Positions 25,515 to 35,298 of a stretch of 64,000 bases of DNA are shown piece after piece (position 1 is the stretch's first letter; each line of letters opens with the position of its first letter). The stretch spans positions 1-64,000 of the forward strand of contig JBGCFD010000161.1 of assembly GCA_045106765.1 (NCBI GenBank), written 5' to 3'. A program made the translations under genes and the position numbers. The DNA comes from CAJQQY01 sp045106765. Its GTDB lineage: Bacteria > Bacteroidota > Bacteroidia > Chitinophagales > Saprospiraceae. The notes under the pieces are model-generated. The model searched no databases. It saw only the letters and a list, made by a program, of their open reading frames with translations, and had not been told where the DNA came from.

Positions 25515-27474
25515 ATGAAATTTTTAAAAGAGTTTAATCTCAAAATCTCAAAATCTCAAAATCTTTGAGAAATCTAAATTACTATTATTTACTTTTCTAA
25601 GCTTTTCAATTTTTCTTTCTGCTCAAAATCCTGATTTTATTACTATAATTAATGAATCAGATTTTATCATTGATGCGCAAAGTACAGTCATGTACGATTC
25701 AGTCAAAAACAATACAATGTATTCCAATGTTTATCCAACTGAAATTGGAAATGTTGCTAATTTTCAAACCAATGGAGAATTGACCTTTAACTTGCCAAAC
25801 GATTCAACTACATATGTTGCTAAAGCTAGTTCCATCAAAGCAGAAACTAATGGAGATTATTCTTGGTATGGAGAACTCATGGGAGAGGAACATGGTACTG
25901 TACTTTTAGTAGAACATAATGGGAGATTAGATGGTAGGATTGGCGTGGATGATGATGTTTATTTAATACAAAGTTTAAGTCAAGGAAAAAATTTATTATT
26001 AGATGTAGATGAAAGTAAATTTACTGAAGAAGAGTGCGGTGTTTTATTTGATAATAATGCTAATAATATATCAGATGAATCTACTATAGAGGTAAGAGAA
26101 AATTGTGAGGATTTACCAGTTAGAGTTTTAGTATTATACACTTCTGCAGCTGCTGAGAAATGTACTCCAAGTACAACGGCTAATATGGCAATAGTTCAGT
26201 TAAATCAAATCTTGAATAATAGTGCGATATATTCAAATGATCTACATTTTTCTTTAGCAGGAGTTGAAGAACTTAATTTTGTTGAAGGGACAGGAGCTGT
26301 TTTTGATGCAATTACTTTAAATTCGATAGCCACTCCTGTATCTCAAATTGCAACGGATATTACTGCTTTACAAGATTTATATGAATCTGATATAGCAGTT
26401 GTTTTTACAGCAGGAGATTATGGTGATACTTTCGGAGCGGCATATGTAGGAGCGGGGATATCAGGAGCTGTAGCACTAGTTCAGATTGAAGCAGCTATAT
26501 CAAAATTTACTTTTGCTCATGAGGTTGGACATATTTTAGGCGGGAGGCACCAGCAATGTTCATTATTTAGTACTTCCACTTGCGATGATACACCAGATGC
26601 TGCACATGGATATGGTTGGGGGGAGCAGACAGGTAATTGGTTGTTCAATAAATACAAAAATTATGCTACGGTTATGCATCAATTAAGAAATCTGAATGTG
26701 AACAATAAGAAGAATAAAAGAATAATGAATTATTCTAACCCTGATGTATATAGAGATGATAATAATAATTATCCTACTGGAGGAGCAGGTACAAATGATA
26801 ATGCGAATGTTTTTAAATTAGGAGCATGTGACATTGCACAGTACAGAAGTTATGATTTTAACCCACCTCTTTCTGCATATATTACAGGTATTAATTATGT
26901 AGATAATCCCGGCCCATTCACATGGACAGCACAAGTGCAAGGAGGAACAACACCTTACAGTTTTCAATGGAGCTATAGTACTGATGGATTTAATGATACC
27001 ATAAATACATCTCAAACAGGCTTTACCTTAACTATGCTTATGCCATCAGGGAGTTACGAAGACTTATATTTGAGATTATCAGTTTTAGATGCTTTGGGGG
27101 ATATAGTCACTACATTTTATCAGGTAGATTATGAAAGTGACTGTGATCCATGTTTCGATGATGATGATCCTAGCGAATTCCAATCTAGTGTTTCTAATAA
27201 TATAGTTGAAGGTAAAACATTGCAAGTTTACCCAAACCCTACTTCTGATTTTGTTCAAATAACATATAAAGTAAAAAAAGAAGAAGAAGGAAATGCAAGC
27301 GTTTCTTTATTGAATATGAGTGGAAATATGATCCAAAGTATTCCTCAAGGTTACTTGAAAGAGGGAAGTTACTTTATGAATATGTCATTAGAAAATACTG
27401 CTTCAGAATTACACATCATAAAAGTTCAAATAGGAGATAAAATTGAAATCCAAAAAATATTTATTACACACTAA
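25515..27474 (+). CDS. T9SS-exported metzincin metalloprotease, start out of frame across an 8-bp repeat
   Basis: The uninterrupted frame from the Met at 25690 (594 codons) encodes a reprolysin-like protease: zinc motif HEVGHILGGRH (His277, Glu278, His281, His287 from that Met), a Met-turn (IMNYSNPD), a C-terminal beta-sandwich part and a T9SS sorting domain beginning VYPNPTSDFVQI. The real start should be ATG 25515, because the protease frame is open back to 25528 and reads as a good signal peptide (KSKLLLFTFLSFSIFLSAQ) without its own start codon. From ATG 25515 the reading frame instead hits TGA at 25566-25568 after three copies of AATCTCAA (25536-25559). One more copy, or two fewer, joins the frames. 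The gene as read is therefore off, phase-variable or frameshifted. Confidence 0.75.
25536..25567 (+). repeat. Octanucleotide tandem repeat inside the protease signal-peptide region
   Basis: Three perfect copies of AATCTCAA (25536-25559) and a degenerate fourth (AATCTTTG, 25560-25567). Unit length 8 is not a multiple of 3, so each gain or loss changes the reading frame. Confidence 0.8.
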
Positions 27475-27484
27475 AAATAAAAGT

Positions 27485-28006
27485 ATGAAAAATATATTAT
27501 TTTTTATCTGTGCAATATTACTCTTGGCATCGTGTAAAAAAGAAGAACCAGAGTTTCAAGAAATAACTTATTGTGGAAGTGCTAGAGCAGAAATGAATGG
27601 AGAAAAATGGAGTACGTCAAAAATTACAGGACGCCAACTTAAGCATCAGACCTCTATATTTACATTAGATATGTTTGAAGAAAATAACGGGTTTAATGTG
27701 TTGGCTCATAGTCTTATTAATATTCCTCTTGCTGAAGGAAGATACGATTTACATATATGGGAGGAAAATGGTAATATAGGAACTAGATTTGTTTTTTTAG
27801 ATGGAGATGCATTGCTTGGTGGGCATGTGTTGTTAGAAAGTGATACTTTAAATCATGTTACTATTGATGAATACGATCCCGAAACTAGACGGGTAAGGGG
27901 AAGGTTTCATGCGACTTATGTAGTTGTTCCACCTAATACTTGGAATTTGCCTGATACGGTAAGATTGACAGATGGTCAATTTTCCACTCAAATCTTGGAA
28001 TGGTAG
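27485..28006 (+). CDS. Lipoprotein, first of a tandem duplicate pair
   Basis: 174 residues from the Met at 27485 (MKNILFFICAILLLASCKKE; lipobox cysteine at 17). An upstream Met at 27443 overlaps the protease gene and adds a charged leader, so it is not preferred. The mature domain includes YCGSARAEMNGEKWSTSKI and RFHATYVVVPPNTWNLPD, a beta-rich fold resembling small Bacteroidota lipoproteins of the DUF6252 type (recalled, uncertain). The gene begins 11 bp after the protease stop and is followed by a close paralogue at 28103; it may be co-transcribed with the protease. Confidence 0.75.
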   Translation: MKNILFFICAILLLASCKKEEPEFQEITYCGSARAEMNGEKWSTSKITGRQLKHQTSIFTLDMFEENNGFNVLAHSLINIPLAEGRYDLHIWEENGNIGTRFVFLDGDALLGGHVLLESDTLNHVTIDEYDPETRRVRGRFHATYVVVPPNTWNLPDTVRLTDGQFSTQILEW

Positions 28007-28023
28007 GGGGGTAAACAAAGCAG

Positions 28024-28050
28024 CCACTTAGAAATTCAATCTCTAAGTGG
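28024..28050 (+). terminator. Hairpin after the first tandem lipoprotein gene
   Basis: CCACTTAGA (28024-28032) pairs with TCTAAGTGG (28042-28050). A degraded copy of the same hairpin follows the second lipoprotein gene (28646-28669), showing the duplicated unit included the 3' flank. Confidence 0.6.
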
Positions 28051-28102
28051 TTGTTCACAGCAATTGCTAAAGCATTGTTGCGAACTATTAAGATAATTTA
28101 TT

Positions 28103-28627
28103 ATGAAAAACGTATTAATCTTATTGAGTATAATATCTGTTTTCTTTATCTCTTGTAAAAAAGAAGAACCAGGGTTTCAAGAAATAACATATTGTGGAAG
28201 TGCTAAAGCAGAAATGAATGGAGAAGAGTGGAGTACTACTAAAATTAATGGTCGCCAGCTGAATAATACTGATACTACATTTACATTAGTAATGTATGAA
28301 GAAAGTAATGGGCTAGATGTATTGTTCCAAAACTTTATTAATATACCATTTCGAGAAGAAGTTTATGATGTATATAAATTAGAAAAAGTAGACAGAATTA
28401 ATACTATTTTTTCTTTCTTAGATGGAGATGCATTACTAGCAAGGCACGTTTTATTAGAAAGTGATACATCAAATCATATTACCATCGATAAGTACAACCC
28501 AGAAACTAGACAGGTAAAGGGAAGATTTCATGCTACTTATGTAATTGTTCCACCGAATCCTTGGAATATGCCAGATACAGTAAGGTTTACAAACGGTCAA
28601 TTTTCCACTCAAATCTTGGAATGGTAG
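28103..28627 (+). CDS. Lipoprotein, second of the tandem duplicate pair
   Basis: A 174-residue paralogue of the preceding gene, same length and lipobox (IISVFFISCKKEEPG). The start KKEEPGFQEITYCGSAKAEM and the end NGQFSTQILEW are nearly identical to the neighbour, while the central part (residues about 50-110) has diverged more. The DNA around both stop codons is also the same (the G run followed by AAACAAAG). This is a recent tandem duplication including flanking DNA. Function unknown; being next to a secreted protease, an inhibitor or accessory role can be imagined but not shown. Confidence 0.75.
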   Translation: MKNVLILLSIISVFFISCKKEEPGFQEITYCGSAKAEMNGEEWSTTKINGRQLNNTDTTFTLVMYEESNGLDVLFQNFINIPFREEVYDVYKLEKVDRINTIFSFLDGDALLARHVLLESDTSNHITIDKYNPETRQVKGRFHATYVIVPPNPWNMPDTVRFTNGQFSTQILEW

Positions 28628-28680
28628 GGGGGGAAACAAAGTAAACACTTAGAAATTCATTCCTAAGTGGTTGCTAATTT

Positions 28681-28881
28681 TTATACAAAACCCAACAACC
28701 AACTCCTATCCGTCAACAATTTCTCTTCCTCCACATTTTTTTTAAAATTCAAAACTGCTACCTTATACGAAGATTGTAAACCAAGCAACCGCTTAGCATA
28801 TTTAATTAAATTTCGATAATGCGTTCTATGGTATCGCCAGCGAAAAACTATTTTCCCAAAAAAATTAAAATCCAATCTCAC
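28681..28881 (-). pseudogene. Chimeric remnant of two gene tails
   Basis: Read on the minus strand, the first ~10 codons (GTG-start, RLDFNFFGK) copy the end of the 34619 lipoprotein (MRLDFNFFAK), and the rest from YHRTHYRNLIKY to TDRSWLLGFV copies the last ~55 residues of the 30512 protein. DNA identity with the 30512 gene tail is high (roughly four of five bases by eye). There is no ATG, no body for either gene and no stop at the lipoprotein end. It is best read as a deletion-derived fusion of duplicated sequence. Confidence 0.8.
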
Positions 28882-28914
28882 CCCGCTAATTAAAAGTTAG
28901 CAGTTTCTTCCTAT

Positions 28915-30411
28915 TTATTTCACATACACTTGATAATTGTAAACTATCCGATTCTCCTTTTTCGATAGATCAAATGCCCATTTGACTTGTGTCTTCGGAT
29001 TAAAACTCATTCCAGAATTTGATATGCCTTTCGTTTCCGAACTTGAAATATCTCCAATTAATTTCCCTGAAATAATTCTTTCGATTTCTAATTTTGCGAT
29101 ACCGGTACCTTCTGGGATATTTGATTTAACATCAATAGTAGCCTCTATCGTAACTACTTCGCCTATTGTCTGGTTCCCCCAATTGTTTGTAACTATGATA
29201 TCTATTTCTCTTCTAATTACCCTTTCTACTTGGGTGACGAAAATATCAGAAGTCTTTGCCATTTTAATAGTTCCTGACTCACCGTAATACATATACGGAA
29301 GTTGATTTTGATTCATAGTTGTTAGCATAGTATTAGATGAATTAGTTTCTGTTTTCAAAAAGAAAATAGAACCAGCAGGAAGACGATAGTCTGTATTATT
29401 GGTAAATTGTAATACATGCCAAACGATATTTTTTGTATCAGTTTTTTGAAGGGGAGCGTTATTAAGATGATGATAACTTGGCTTTAATTCACAAAAATAA
29501 ATTTCTTTAAAATTAATTTCTGCATCCAAAAGATTAAACGAGGCTTGTTCTCCTTTTTTAAGCGTCACCTTTTTCTTTTGGAAAGAAAGCATTCCGTCCA
29601 TATTAATTATTCGAGGAGCATTTTGGGAGGTAGGGATTGATTCTTGATTGGAATCGGCATCTGTAGTGCTTGGAGTATTGGCCCATTTGTGTTTATATGG
29701 AGAAGAACCTGCAAGGAAATTTAGCGTTACATTTTCGAAGTCCTCTAAATTATTGATGACTTGAGCTCTCAAATTTAATTTTGGTTTTTGATCCTTTTTG
29801 ATTTCAAAAAAATAGTTTGGAGTCCAAGTGATTCCCTTTTGCAAAAACTTAAATTTCAATAATTGCGTTTCGATTTTCTCTTCGAAGGTCAACTCTAGAT
29901 TTGTTTTTGTTACCTCATAAGTTGTTTTCACGCCATCCTCAAACTGAATATTTTTGACACTATTAATTGGAATCCTTATCCACTTCTCTTTTCTTTTAAT
30001 TGTTATTGAATAATTATCAGACATTTTCAATTCTCCTTTGATTCCTCCAAGACCGTCTTTTTCATTCACCTTAACGGTATGACCAATGTTTTCTTGAAAC
30101 AGCTTAGCCATATTGTCTATCCCAGCGGGTTGGGGTAATTTTTTTTCGAAAAATCTTATCAGCGGAATCTTATTATTTGGTGCCGTTACCCAAAGATTTC
30201 CAAAAAGGATATACTGCTCATTGTCAAAATTATTGACAAAAGGTAATTCTTCAAAAATAAATTTCCCTTTACTTGCATCGATTTCTATTTCTTTTTCCAC
30301 AAGGGAAGTTCCATTTTCAAAAATACTAACGGAACTGGTGGATAGTTCTTTTTGGGAAACGACAACAATGGGAATAAGGAATAGGGTTAAAAGGAGGAGG
30401 AAGTTTTTCAT
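28915..30411 (-). CDS. Exported DUF4139-type protein
   Basis: 498 residues from the Met at 30411, which starts a clean signal peptide (MKNFLLLLTLFLIPIVVVSQ); the longer reading from 30486 would put 25 residues before it. The chain has VSIFENGTSLVEKEIEIDAS near the start, the segment KFLQKGITWTPNYFFEI and a C-terminal beta region (WAFDLSKKENRIVYNYQVYV), the layout of DUF4139 proteins, usually beta-rich with a helical insert. Function is not established; the family has been linked to envelope traits such as mucoidy. Its neighbours (30512 family protein and pseudogene) give no further clue. Confidence 0.75.
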   Translation of the reverse strand: MKNFLLLLTLFLIPIVVVSQKELSTSSVSIFENGTSLVEKEIEIDASKGKFIFEELPFVNNFDNEQYILFGNLWVTAPNNKIPLIRFFEKKLPQPAGIDNMAKLFQENIGHTVKVNEKDGLGGIKGELKMSDNYSITIKRKEKWIRIPINSVKNIQFEDGVKTTYEVTKTNLELTFEEKIETQLLKFKFLQKGITWTPNYFFEIKKDQKPKLNLRAQVINNLEDFENVTLNFLAGSSPYKHKWANTPSTTDADSNQESIPTSQNAPRIINMDGMLSFQKKKVTLKKGEQASFNLLDAEINFKEIYFCELKPSYHHLNNAPLQKTDTKNIVWHVLQFTNNTDYRLPAGSIFFLKTETNSSNTMLTTMNQNQLPYMYYGESGTIKMAKTSDIFVTQVERVIRREIDIIVTNNWGNQTIGEVVTIEATIDVKSNIPEGTGIAKLEIERIISGKLIGDISSSETKGISNSGMSFNPKTQVKWAFDLSKKENRIVYNYQVYVK

Positions 30412-30511
30412 ATTGGTATTTTGTAAGTTAAGAATTTTAGAAGCTGACAATATATGAAAAAAGTGAGATATAATAACTAAAGGCATACAAATGAAAATGC
30501 TGCTTATTTAT

Positions 30512-31930
30512 TCAAATCACAAATCCCAACAACCAACTCCTATCCGTCAACAACCTCTCTTCCTCCACATTCTTCTTAAAGTTTAAAACAGCCTCCTTAT
30601 CCGAAAACTGCAAGGCAAGTAAACGTTTTGTATATTTAATTAAATTTCGATAATGCGTTCTGTGGTATCCCAAACCCGACTTCCTACGCAAATAAGAACT
30701 AAACGCATCTAAGTGACTTTGCAATAAATCAATTTCTTCGATCTCATAAAAAATTCTTAGCAGCAATGTTCTTGCTCGAAGATTTAATAATTGGTCATGA
30801 TAGTTGGCTCTTTGTAACAATGGAATTGCGGCATCATAATCCTTTCGATGATAGGCGATTTTAGCTTGGTTAAAACTCACCATTCGTTCTCGAAATCTTC
30901 TTTCCAATCGAACAGACCAAGTACCAATAAATTTTTCGGCCCAATCTGCTTGATCGACTTGCAAAGCACTCGAAACAATATTGTGATAAGTAAAACGAGA
31001 GAGTACGCCATCTTGCAATAAATATTCTTTTTCCAAACCTTCTTTATAAAAATCCATGATGTCAAAATAATATTTATGAAACCCATCATTGACTTTTCTA
31101 ATAGCTCGATTGATCGCCATGAGGTATAAATCTTTGGCTTCCTCTTTTCCAAAAAGGTGACTATGATTTAATAATTCTTGTTTAAAGGATTGAAACCAAG
31201 ATTCTTCTTCTGGATATTGTAACATTTTATAACAATAAAAATACAAACTTACAACTGGAGTGTTAAGTAGATCTTTTTCTTGAAAATATTCAAATATTTT
31301 TTCTAAAAAACCATCATCAAATCCCCAATTATAAATTTGATCATGTGCCAATAGCAAACAACTTTCTCGCAACTTCATTCCCAAAAATGCCATATCAAGA
31401 TTATCGACGATTTGTTGAAAGTCAGCACCTTTGTCTGGTTTGATACGAGAGGCTGATTTGTATCTTTCTAATTCTAATTGATAAGATTGGTAAAAATAAT
31501 TAGCATTTCTAAGTGGTTGTTTTTCTAGTATATTTCGAGAATCTCTCAGGAAGGATTTGTTTAACTTTTCATTACCTACATTTCGAAACCAGGAAGCATT
31601 GGATAATTTAATTTGTATCTTGTCTTGGATTACATTTTCAACTACAATAAACTGCTCAAATAATTTTTGTAAATAACTCATCAACAAGCGTAGATTCTGC
31701 GCTGAGTATTTTTGCTTAGAAAATGTAGCTTCCCAAATTCCTTCTTTTGAAATCTCCTGTTCCTTATTCATCGCTACTTGAATCGCTTCAAACAATTGAA
31801 ATAAATCTTCCCTTTGATTGAAATATGGAGATTGCAAAAATTTACCAAAACTGTTTCTTTTGGCTGCGGGAAGACTTTTTAGGCTTTGCCAGATACGAGT
31901 TTTTAACATTGTAAAAGATTTTGTGCTCAA
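30512..31930 (-). CDS. Large helical protein of unknown function
   Basis: A 472-residue, almost wholly helical, cytoplasmic-looking protein without signal peptide or membrane segment. The N-terminus MLKTRIWQSLKSLPAAKRNS and repeated helix pairs suggest a helical-repeat (TPR/HEAT-like) fold. A second possible start is Met8. The family appears in Saprospiria-like genomes, as I recall, and is unnamed. Its last ~55 codons have been duplicated into the pseudogene at 28681-28881. It faces away from the T9SS protein gene at 32158. Confidence 0.7.
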   Translation of the reverse strand: MSTKSFTMLKTRIWQSLKSLPAAKRNSFGKFLQSPYFNQREDLFQLFEAIQVAMNKEQEISKEGIWEATFSKQKYSAQNLRLLMSYLQKLFEQFIVVENVIQDKIQIKLSNASWFRNVGNEKLNKSFLRDSRNILEKQPLRNANYFYQSYQLELERYKSASRIKPDKGADFQQIVDNLDMAFLGMKLRESCLLLAHDQIYNWGFDDGFLEKIFEYFQEKDLLNTPVVSLYFYCYKMLQYPEEESWFQSFKQELLNHSHLFGKEEAKDLYLMAINRAIRKVNDGFHKYYFDIMDFYKEGLEKEYLLQDGVLSRFTYHNIVSSALQVDQADWAEKFIGTWSVRLERRFRERMVSFNQAKIAYHRKDYDAAIPLLQRANYHDQLLNLRARTLLLRIFYEIEEIDLLQSHLDAFSSYLRRKSGLGYHRTHYRNLIKYTKRLLALQFSDKEAVLNFKKNVEEERLLTDRSWLLGFVI

Positions 31931-32157
31931 TAAAATATAGTGAAAGGTATTTATTTTGCAGCAAAATAGACATAAACTATTCGTAAAACTACTCTATAAG
32001 TATCAATATTTGTTTTTGTTTCGAGTAAATTTAGTTTGCATCTTTGAAATGTCGAAAGGGAATTCAAGCAATTCTACCTCGATTTTTTTCTATAGAAAGA
32101 ACAAACTGTAACCTTTTAGTAAAAAAATTCCCCTAGTGGAAAACTAATATTAATACC

Positions 32158-34527
32158 ATGAAAAAAATAAAAACTATTCGAATCTTAACTTTACTTCTAC
32201 TGAGTATTTTTTCTTTTGGAAAAATAAATGCTCAATGTATTTTGACTTGTAATGACTTAACTAATTTCTTGGTTCTTCCAGGGGAGTCTCTTACGATTGA
32301 ACCTTCTGATATTCTTGAAGGCAACATTACTTGTTCTAATCTCCAAATCAATTTTAATGAGACTCAACCAACTGCCAGTCAATTTTCTCCGACAGTTGAC
32401 ATACCTGCGAATACTTACGGAATATTTCTAGTAGCAGTAGCGTCTCTAGATGGTCAAGGTAATATCATCTCAATTTGTTGGGGGAATATGATTATTACTG
32501 AACCCCAAGATTGTAGTGCTGATGTTACTCCACCAGTTGCGGTTTGTGATGTCAATACTTATGTTAGTTTGATAGCAGGAGATGATCTTGATTTTCCTGC
32601 TACATCAATTGATGATGGTTCTTATGATGGATGTACTTCTATTGATGACCTTAGTTATTTTATCACTACTGATCCGTCATTAACTGCTCCTCCAAGTACC
32701 GAAACTATTTTTATACCTAGTGGAACTAATGGAACAATCACCGCTTTTTTATGGGTAGTAGATGAAGCAGGGAATGCTAACGTCTGTGCTACGGATATAA
32801 TAGTTGAGACAAAGCAAATGGTTGTGGGAAATATTTTTATAGATGAGAATCAAGATTGTTTATATGATGCTAACAATGAAAATTCGATAGGTGGATTTGG
32901 CGTCCAATATACTATAGACCAAGGTGTTACTTTTATACCAGTACAAGTTAGTTCAAATGGTAGTTATGCGTTTGCAGTCGAAGGTCAGGCAGGAATGGAA
33001 ATTACTGTAGAAGTAATTTTACCTAATGGAATCACTTCTAATTGTACTACAAGTGAGAATATTATCTTACCGTTTACTGCTACTGTTATCCAAGATTTCT
33101 CTGTAGAATTAGCAGATGATTGTGATAATATGACTGTGGATATTTCGACTGGTATTTTACGTAGTTGTGTACCTTTTTCTTACAATGTCAACTATTGTAA
33201 TTTATCAGCTTATGATATTGATGATGCAGAACTCCATGTAATTTTTCCACCTGACTTTAGCATTTTTGGTGCACAAATTCCATATACTGATTTGGGGAAT
33301 AACGAACTTCTTTTTGATTTAGGAACGGTTTCTTCTGGTGTATGTGACCAATTTAATATTGATGTCCTCTTGAGTTGCAATGTACCACTAGGTGCCACCA
33401 AATGTGTAGAAGCTTCGATTTCTCCTAACTCTTGTTTAGATAGTCAAAACTCTTGGACGGGTTCTACTTTGCAAGTGACAGGTGAGTGTGATGAAGCAGA
33501 TGATGTGGTGCGATTCAAAATTGAAAACATTGGAGGTGGCGATATGCAAAGTAGTTTGAACTATATTGTAATAGAAGATGTGGTAATGTCGATGACGGAG
33601 CCTATTCAATTACCATTAGGAGGTATAGAAACAGTTGAAGTTCCAGCGAATGGTTCGACTTGGAGATTAGAAATTCCGCAAGAGCCAGGGCATCCTTATT
33701 TGAGTATTCCATCGGCGGCGATTGAAGGATGTGAGAATTATGGTAGCATGGGATTCATCACTCAATTTAGTACACCTGATGTTGAGTCATTTGTTGCTAT
33801 CGACTGTCAAGAGGTAGTTGCTTCTTATGATCCGAATGATAAACAAGCTTACCCAACTGGTTATGCTACGGAAAATTTTATAGAACAAAATACTTCTATC
33901 GAATATAAAATCCGTTTTCAAAATACGGGAAATGATACTGCCTTTTATGTAAGATTAGAAGATCGTATTAGCGAACATTTGGATATCACAAGTATTGAAC
34001 CTGGTGCTTCAAGTCATACTTACCGCTTTGAATTAAAAGAAGATGGAGTGATTAATTTTCATTTTGAAAATATATTGTTACCAGATAGTACGACCAACTT
34101 GGAAGAGTCCCAAGGTTTTGTCCAGTTTAGAATTCATCAGTTAGCTGATAATGCTATTGGAACCGTAATTGAAAATACTGCGGATATTTATTTTGATTTT
34201 AATGACGCGGTGATTACTAATACTGTTCATCATACTATTGGTACTAATTTTATTTCGACTGAAACGGTTCAGACTTTTGTTCCTAATTTGAAAGTGGGTG
34301 TAGCACCAAATCCGTTTTCCAACTTCACTAATATAACATTGGAAGGAATTGAAAATATGGAAGGGGAATTTGAACTCTATGATGTGATGGGACGATTGGT
34401 GAAAACAGATTCATTCTCTGATAATATCTACCGACTAGAACGTAATGGACTTTCAAGCGGGACATATCTTTTCCGTTTTATCAATGAGAAAGGATTGATC
34501 GCTAATGGAAAATTAATGATTCAATAA
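32158..34527 (+). CDS. Large T9SS-exported surface protein with conserved repeat-type domains
   Basis: A 789-residue secreted protein: signal peptide (to about residue 26, ...FGKINAQC), several beta-sandwich domains, including HYR/SdrD-like parts (GNIFIDENQDCLYDANNE) and a DUF11-like part, the conserved block ASYDPNDKQAYPTG to NTADIYFDFNDAV typical of Bacteroidota surface proteins, and a C-terminal T9SS sorting domain (VAPNPFSNFTNITLEG to GTYLFRFINEKG). It is expected to be exported by the type IX system and attached to the cell surface. No enzymatic motif is seen. The strong terminator 34561-34586 follows. Confidence 0.85.
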   Translation: MKKIKTIRILTLLLLSIFSFGKINAQCILTCNDLTNFLVLPGESLTIEPSDILEGNITCSNLQINFNETQPTASQFSPTVDIPANTYGIFLVAVASLDGQGNIISICWGNMIITEPQDCSADVTPPVAVCDVNTYVSLIAGDDLDFPATSIDDGSYDGCTSIDDLSYFITTDPSLTAPPSTETIFIPSGTNGTITAFLWVVDEAGNANVCATDIIVETKQMVVGNIFIDENQDCLYDANNENSIGGFGVQYTIDQGVTFIPVQVSSNGSYAFAVEGQAGMEITVEVILPNGITSNCTTSENIILPFTATVIQDFSVELADDCDNMTVDISTGILRSCVPFSYNVNYCNLSAYDIDDAELHVIFPPDFSIFGAQIPYTDLGNNELLFDLGTVSSGVCDQFNIDVLLSCNVPLGATKCVEASISPNSCLDSQNSWTGSTLQVTGECDEADDVVRFKIENIGGGDMQSSLNYIVIEDVVMSMTEPIQLPLGGIETVEVPANGSTWRLEIPQEPGHPYLSIPSAAIEGCENYGSMGFITQFSTPDVESFVAIDCQEVVASYDPNDKQAYPTGYATENFIEQNTSIEYKIRFQNTGNDTAFYVRLEDRISEHLDITSIEPGASSHTYRFELKEDGVINFHFENILLPDSTTNLEESQGFVQFRIHQLADNAIGTVIENTADIYFDFNDAVITNTVHHTIGTNFISTETVQTFVPNLKVGVAPNPFSNFTNITLEGIENMEGEFELYDVMGRLVKTDSFSDNIYRLERNGLSSGTYLFRFINEKGLIANGKLMIQ

Positions 34528-34560
34528 GAACCATTTTAATAATTTGAAAACTCAAACTTA

Positions 34561-34586
34561 GAAGCCATCTCTTATGAGATGGCTTC
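34561..34586. terminator. Bidirectional terminator between the T9SS protein and lipoprotein genes
   Basis: A perfect 11-bp stem (GAAGCCATCTC / GAGATGGCTTC) with a 4-nt TTAT loop, followed by a T run; the genes on both sides converge on it. Confidence 0.85.
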
Positions 34587-34618
34587 TTTTATTTTACCTG
34601 ATATTTTTTTCAAAAAAA

Positions 34619-35137
34619 CTACTTCGCAAAAAAGTTAAAATCTAATCTCATCTCAATCGTCTCTGGCGAAATATCTCTTAACCTCAATTCTACTCGAATA
34701 CCAAAGTCTTCTTTTTCCAGATAACTTTTCGCATCCACCAAAGTTCCAATTAATCCTAAATCTCCAGAGGAGTTAAGCGAAATTTGATCTCGATAAAATA
34801 CTTCTCGCTCAATCGTTGGATCTTCTTTTGAAAATATTTTTACCGAAACTTCTTGAATATAACTATTGTCAGGACTGGCAAAAATTCCTCGTAAAATTGC
34901 CGTTCCAGGATTGATGGCATTAAGCTCTTCAGCAGTTGTTCCATTTTGATCGAAGAGTGCATCGGATAAAGATGGAACATCCGTTACTTCAAAAATATGA
35001 GTTCCTGAAAATGGATTTAATCCTGCAGTAATCGTAAAATCATGGAAATATTCCATTTCAAATAGGATATCATCATCTTTTTTACAATTAGAAAAAAGAA
35101 AAAGAAATGGAAGAACAAGTAAGAATATTTTTTTCAT
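34619..35137 (-). CDS. Lipoprotein of unknown function
   Basis: 172 residues from the Met at 35137 (MKKIFLLVLPFLFLFSNCKK, lipobox Cys18); an upstream Met at 35176 is less likely because it gives a charged leader. The mature protein is strand-rich with FDQNGTTAEELNAINPG and a C-terminal MRLDFNFFAK that is duplicated in the pseudogene at 28681-28881. Such proteins are common in Saprospiria. No function can be assigned. Confidence 0.7.
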   Translation of the reverse strand: MKKIFLLVLPFLFLFSNCKKDDDILFEMEYFHDFTITAGLNPFSGTHIFEVTDVPSLSDALFDQNGTTAEELNAINPGTAILRGIFASPDNSYIQEVSVKIFSKEDPTIEREVFYRDQISLNSSGDLGLIGTLVDAKSYLEKEDFGIRVELRLRDISPETIEMRLDFNFFAK

Positions 35138-35298
35138 GTCAATTTTTTTTAACAACTTTATTACCTTAACGTGCAAAGTTACGATTTATGCAAAGAATAT
35201 TAGAATGTTAAAACTAAATTGTAAAACAACAAATACGTAACTGTCTGCTGAAGTAGACGACTACGTGCTATTTATCAAAATAAAACCAACTAACTACA

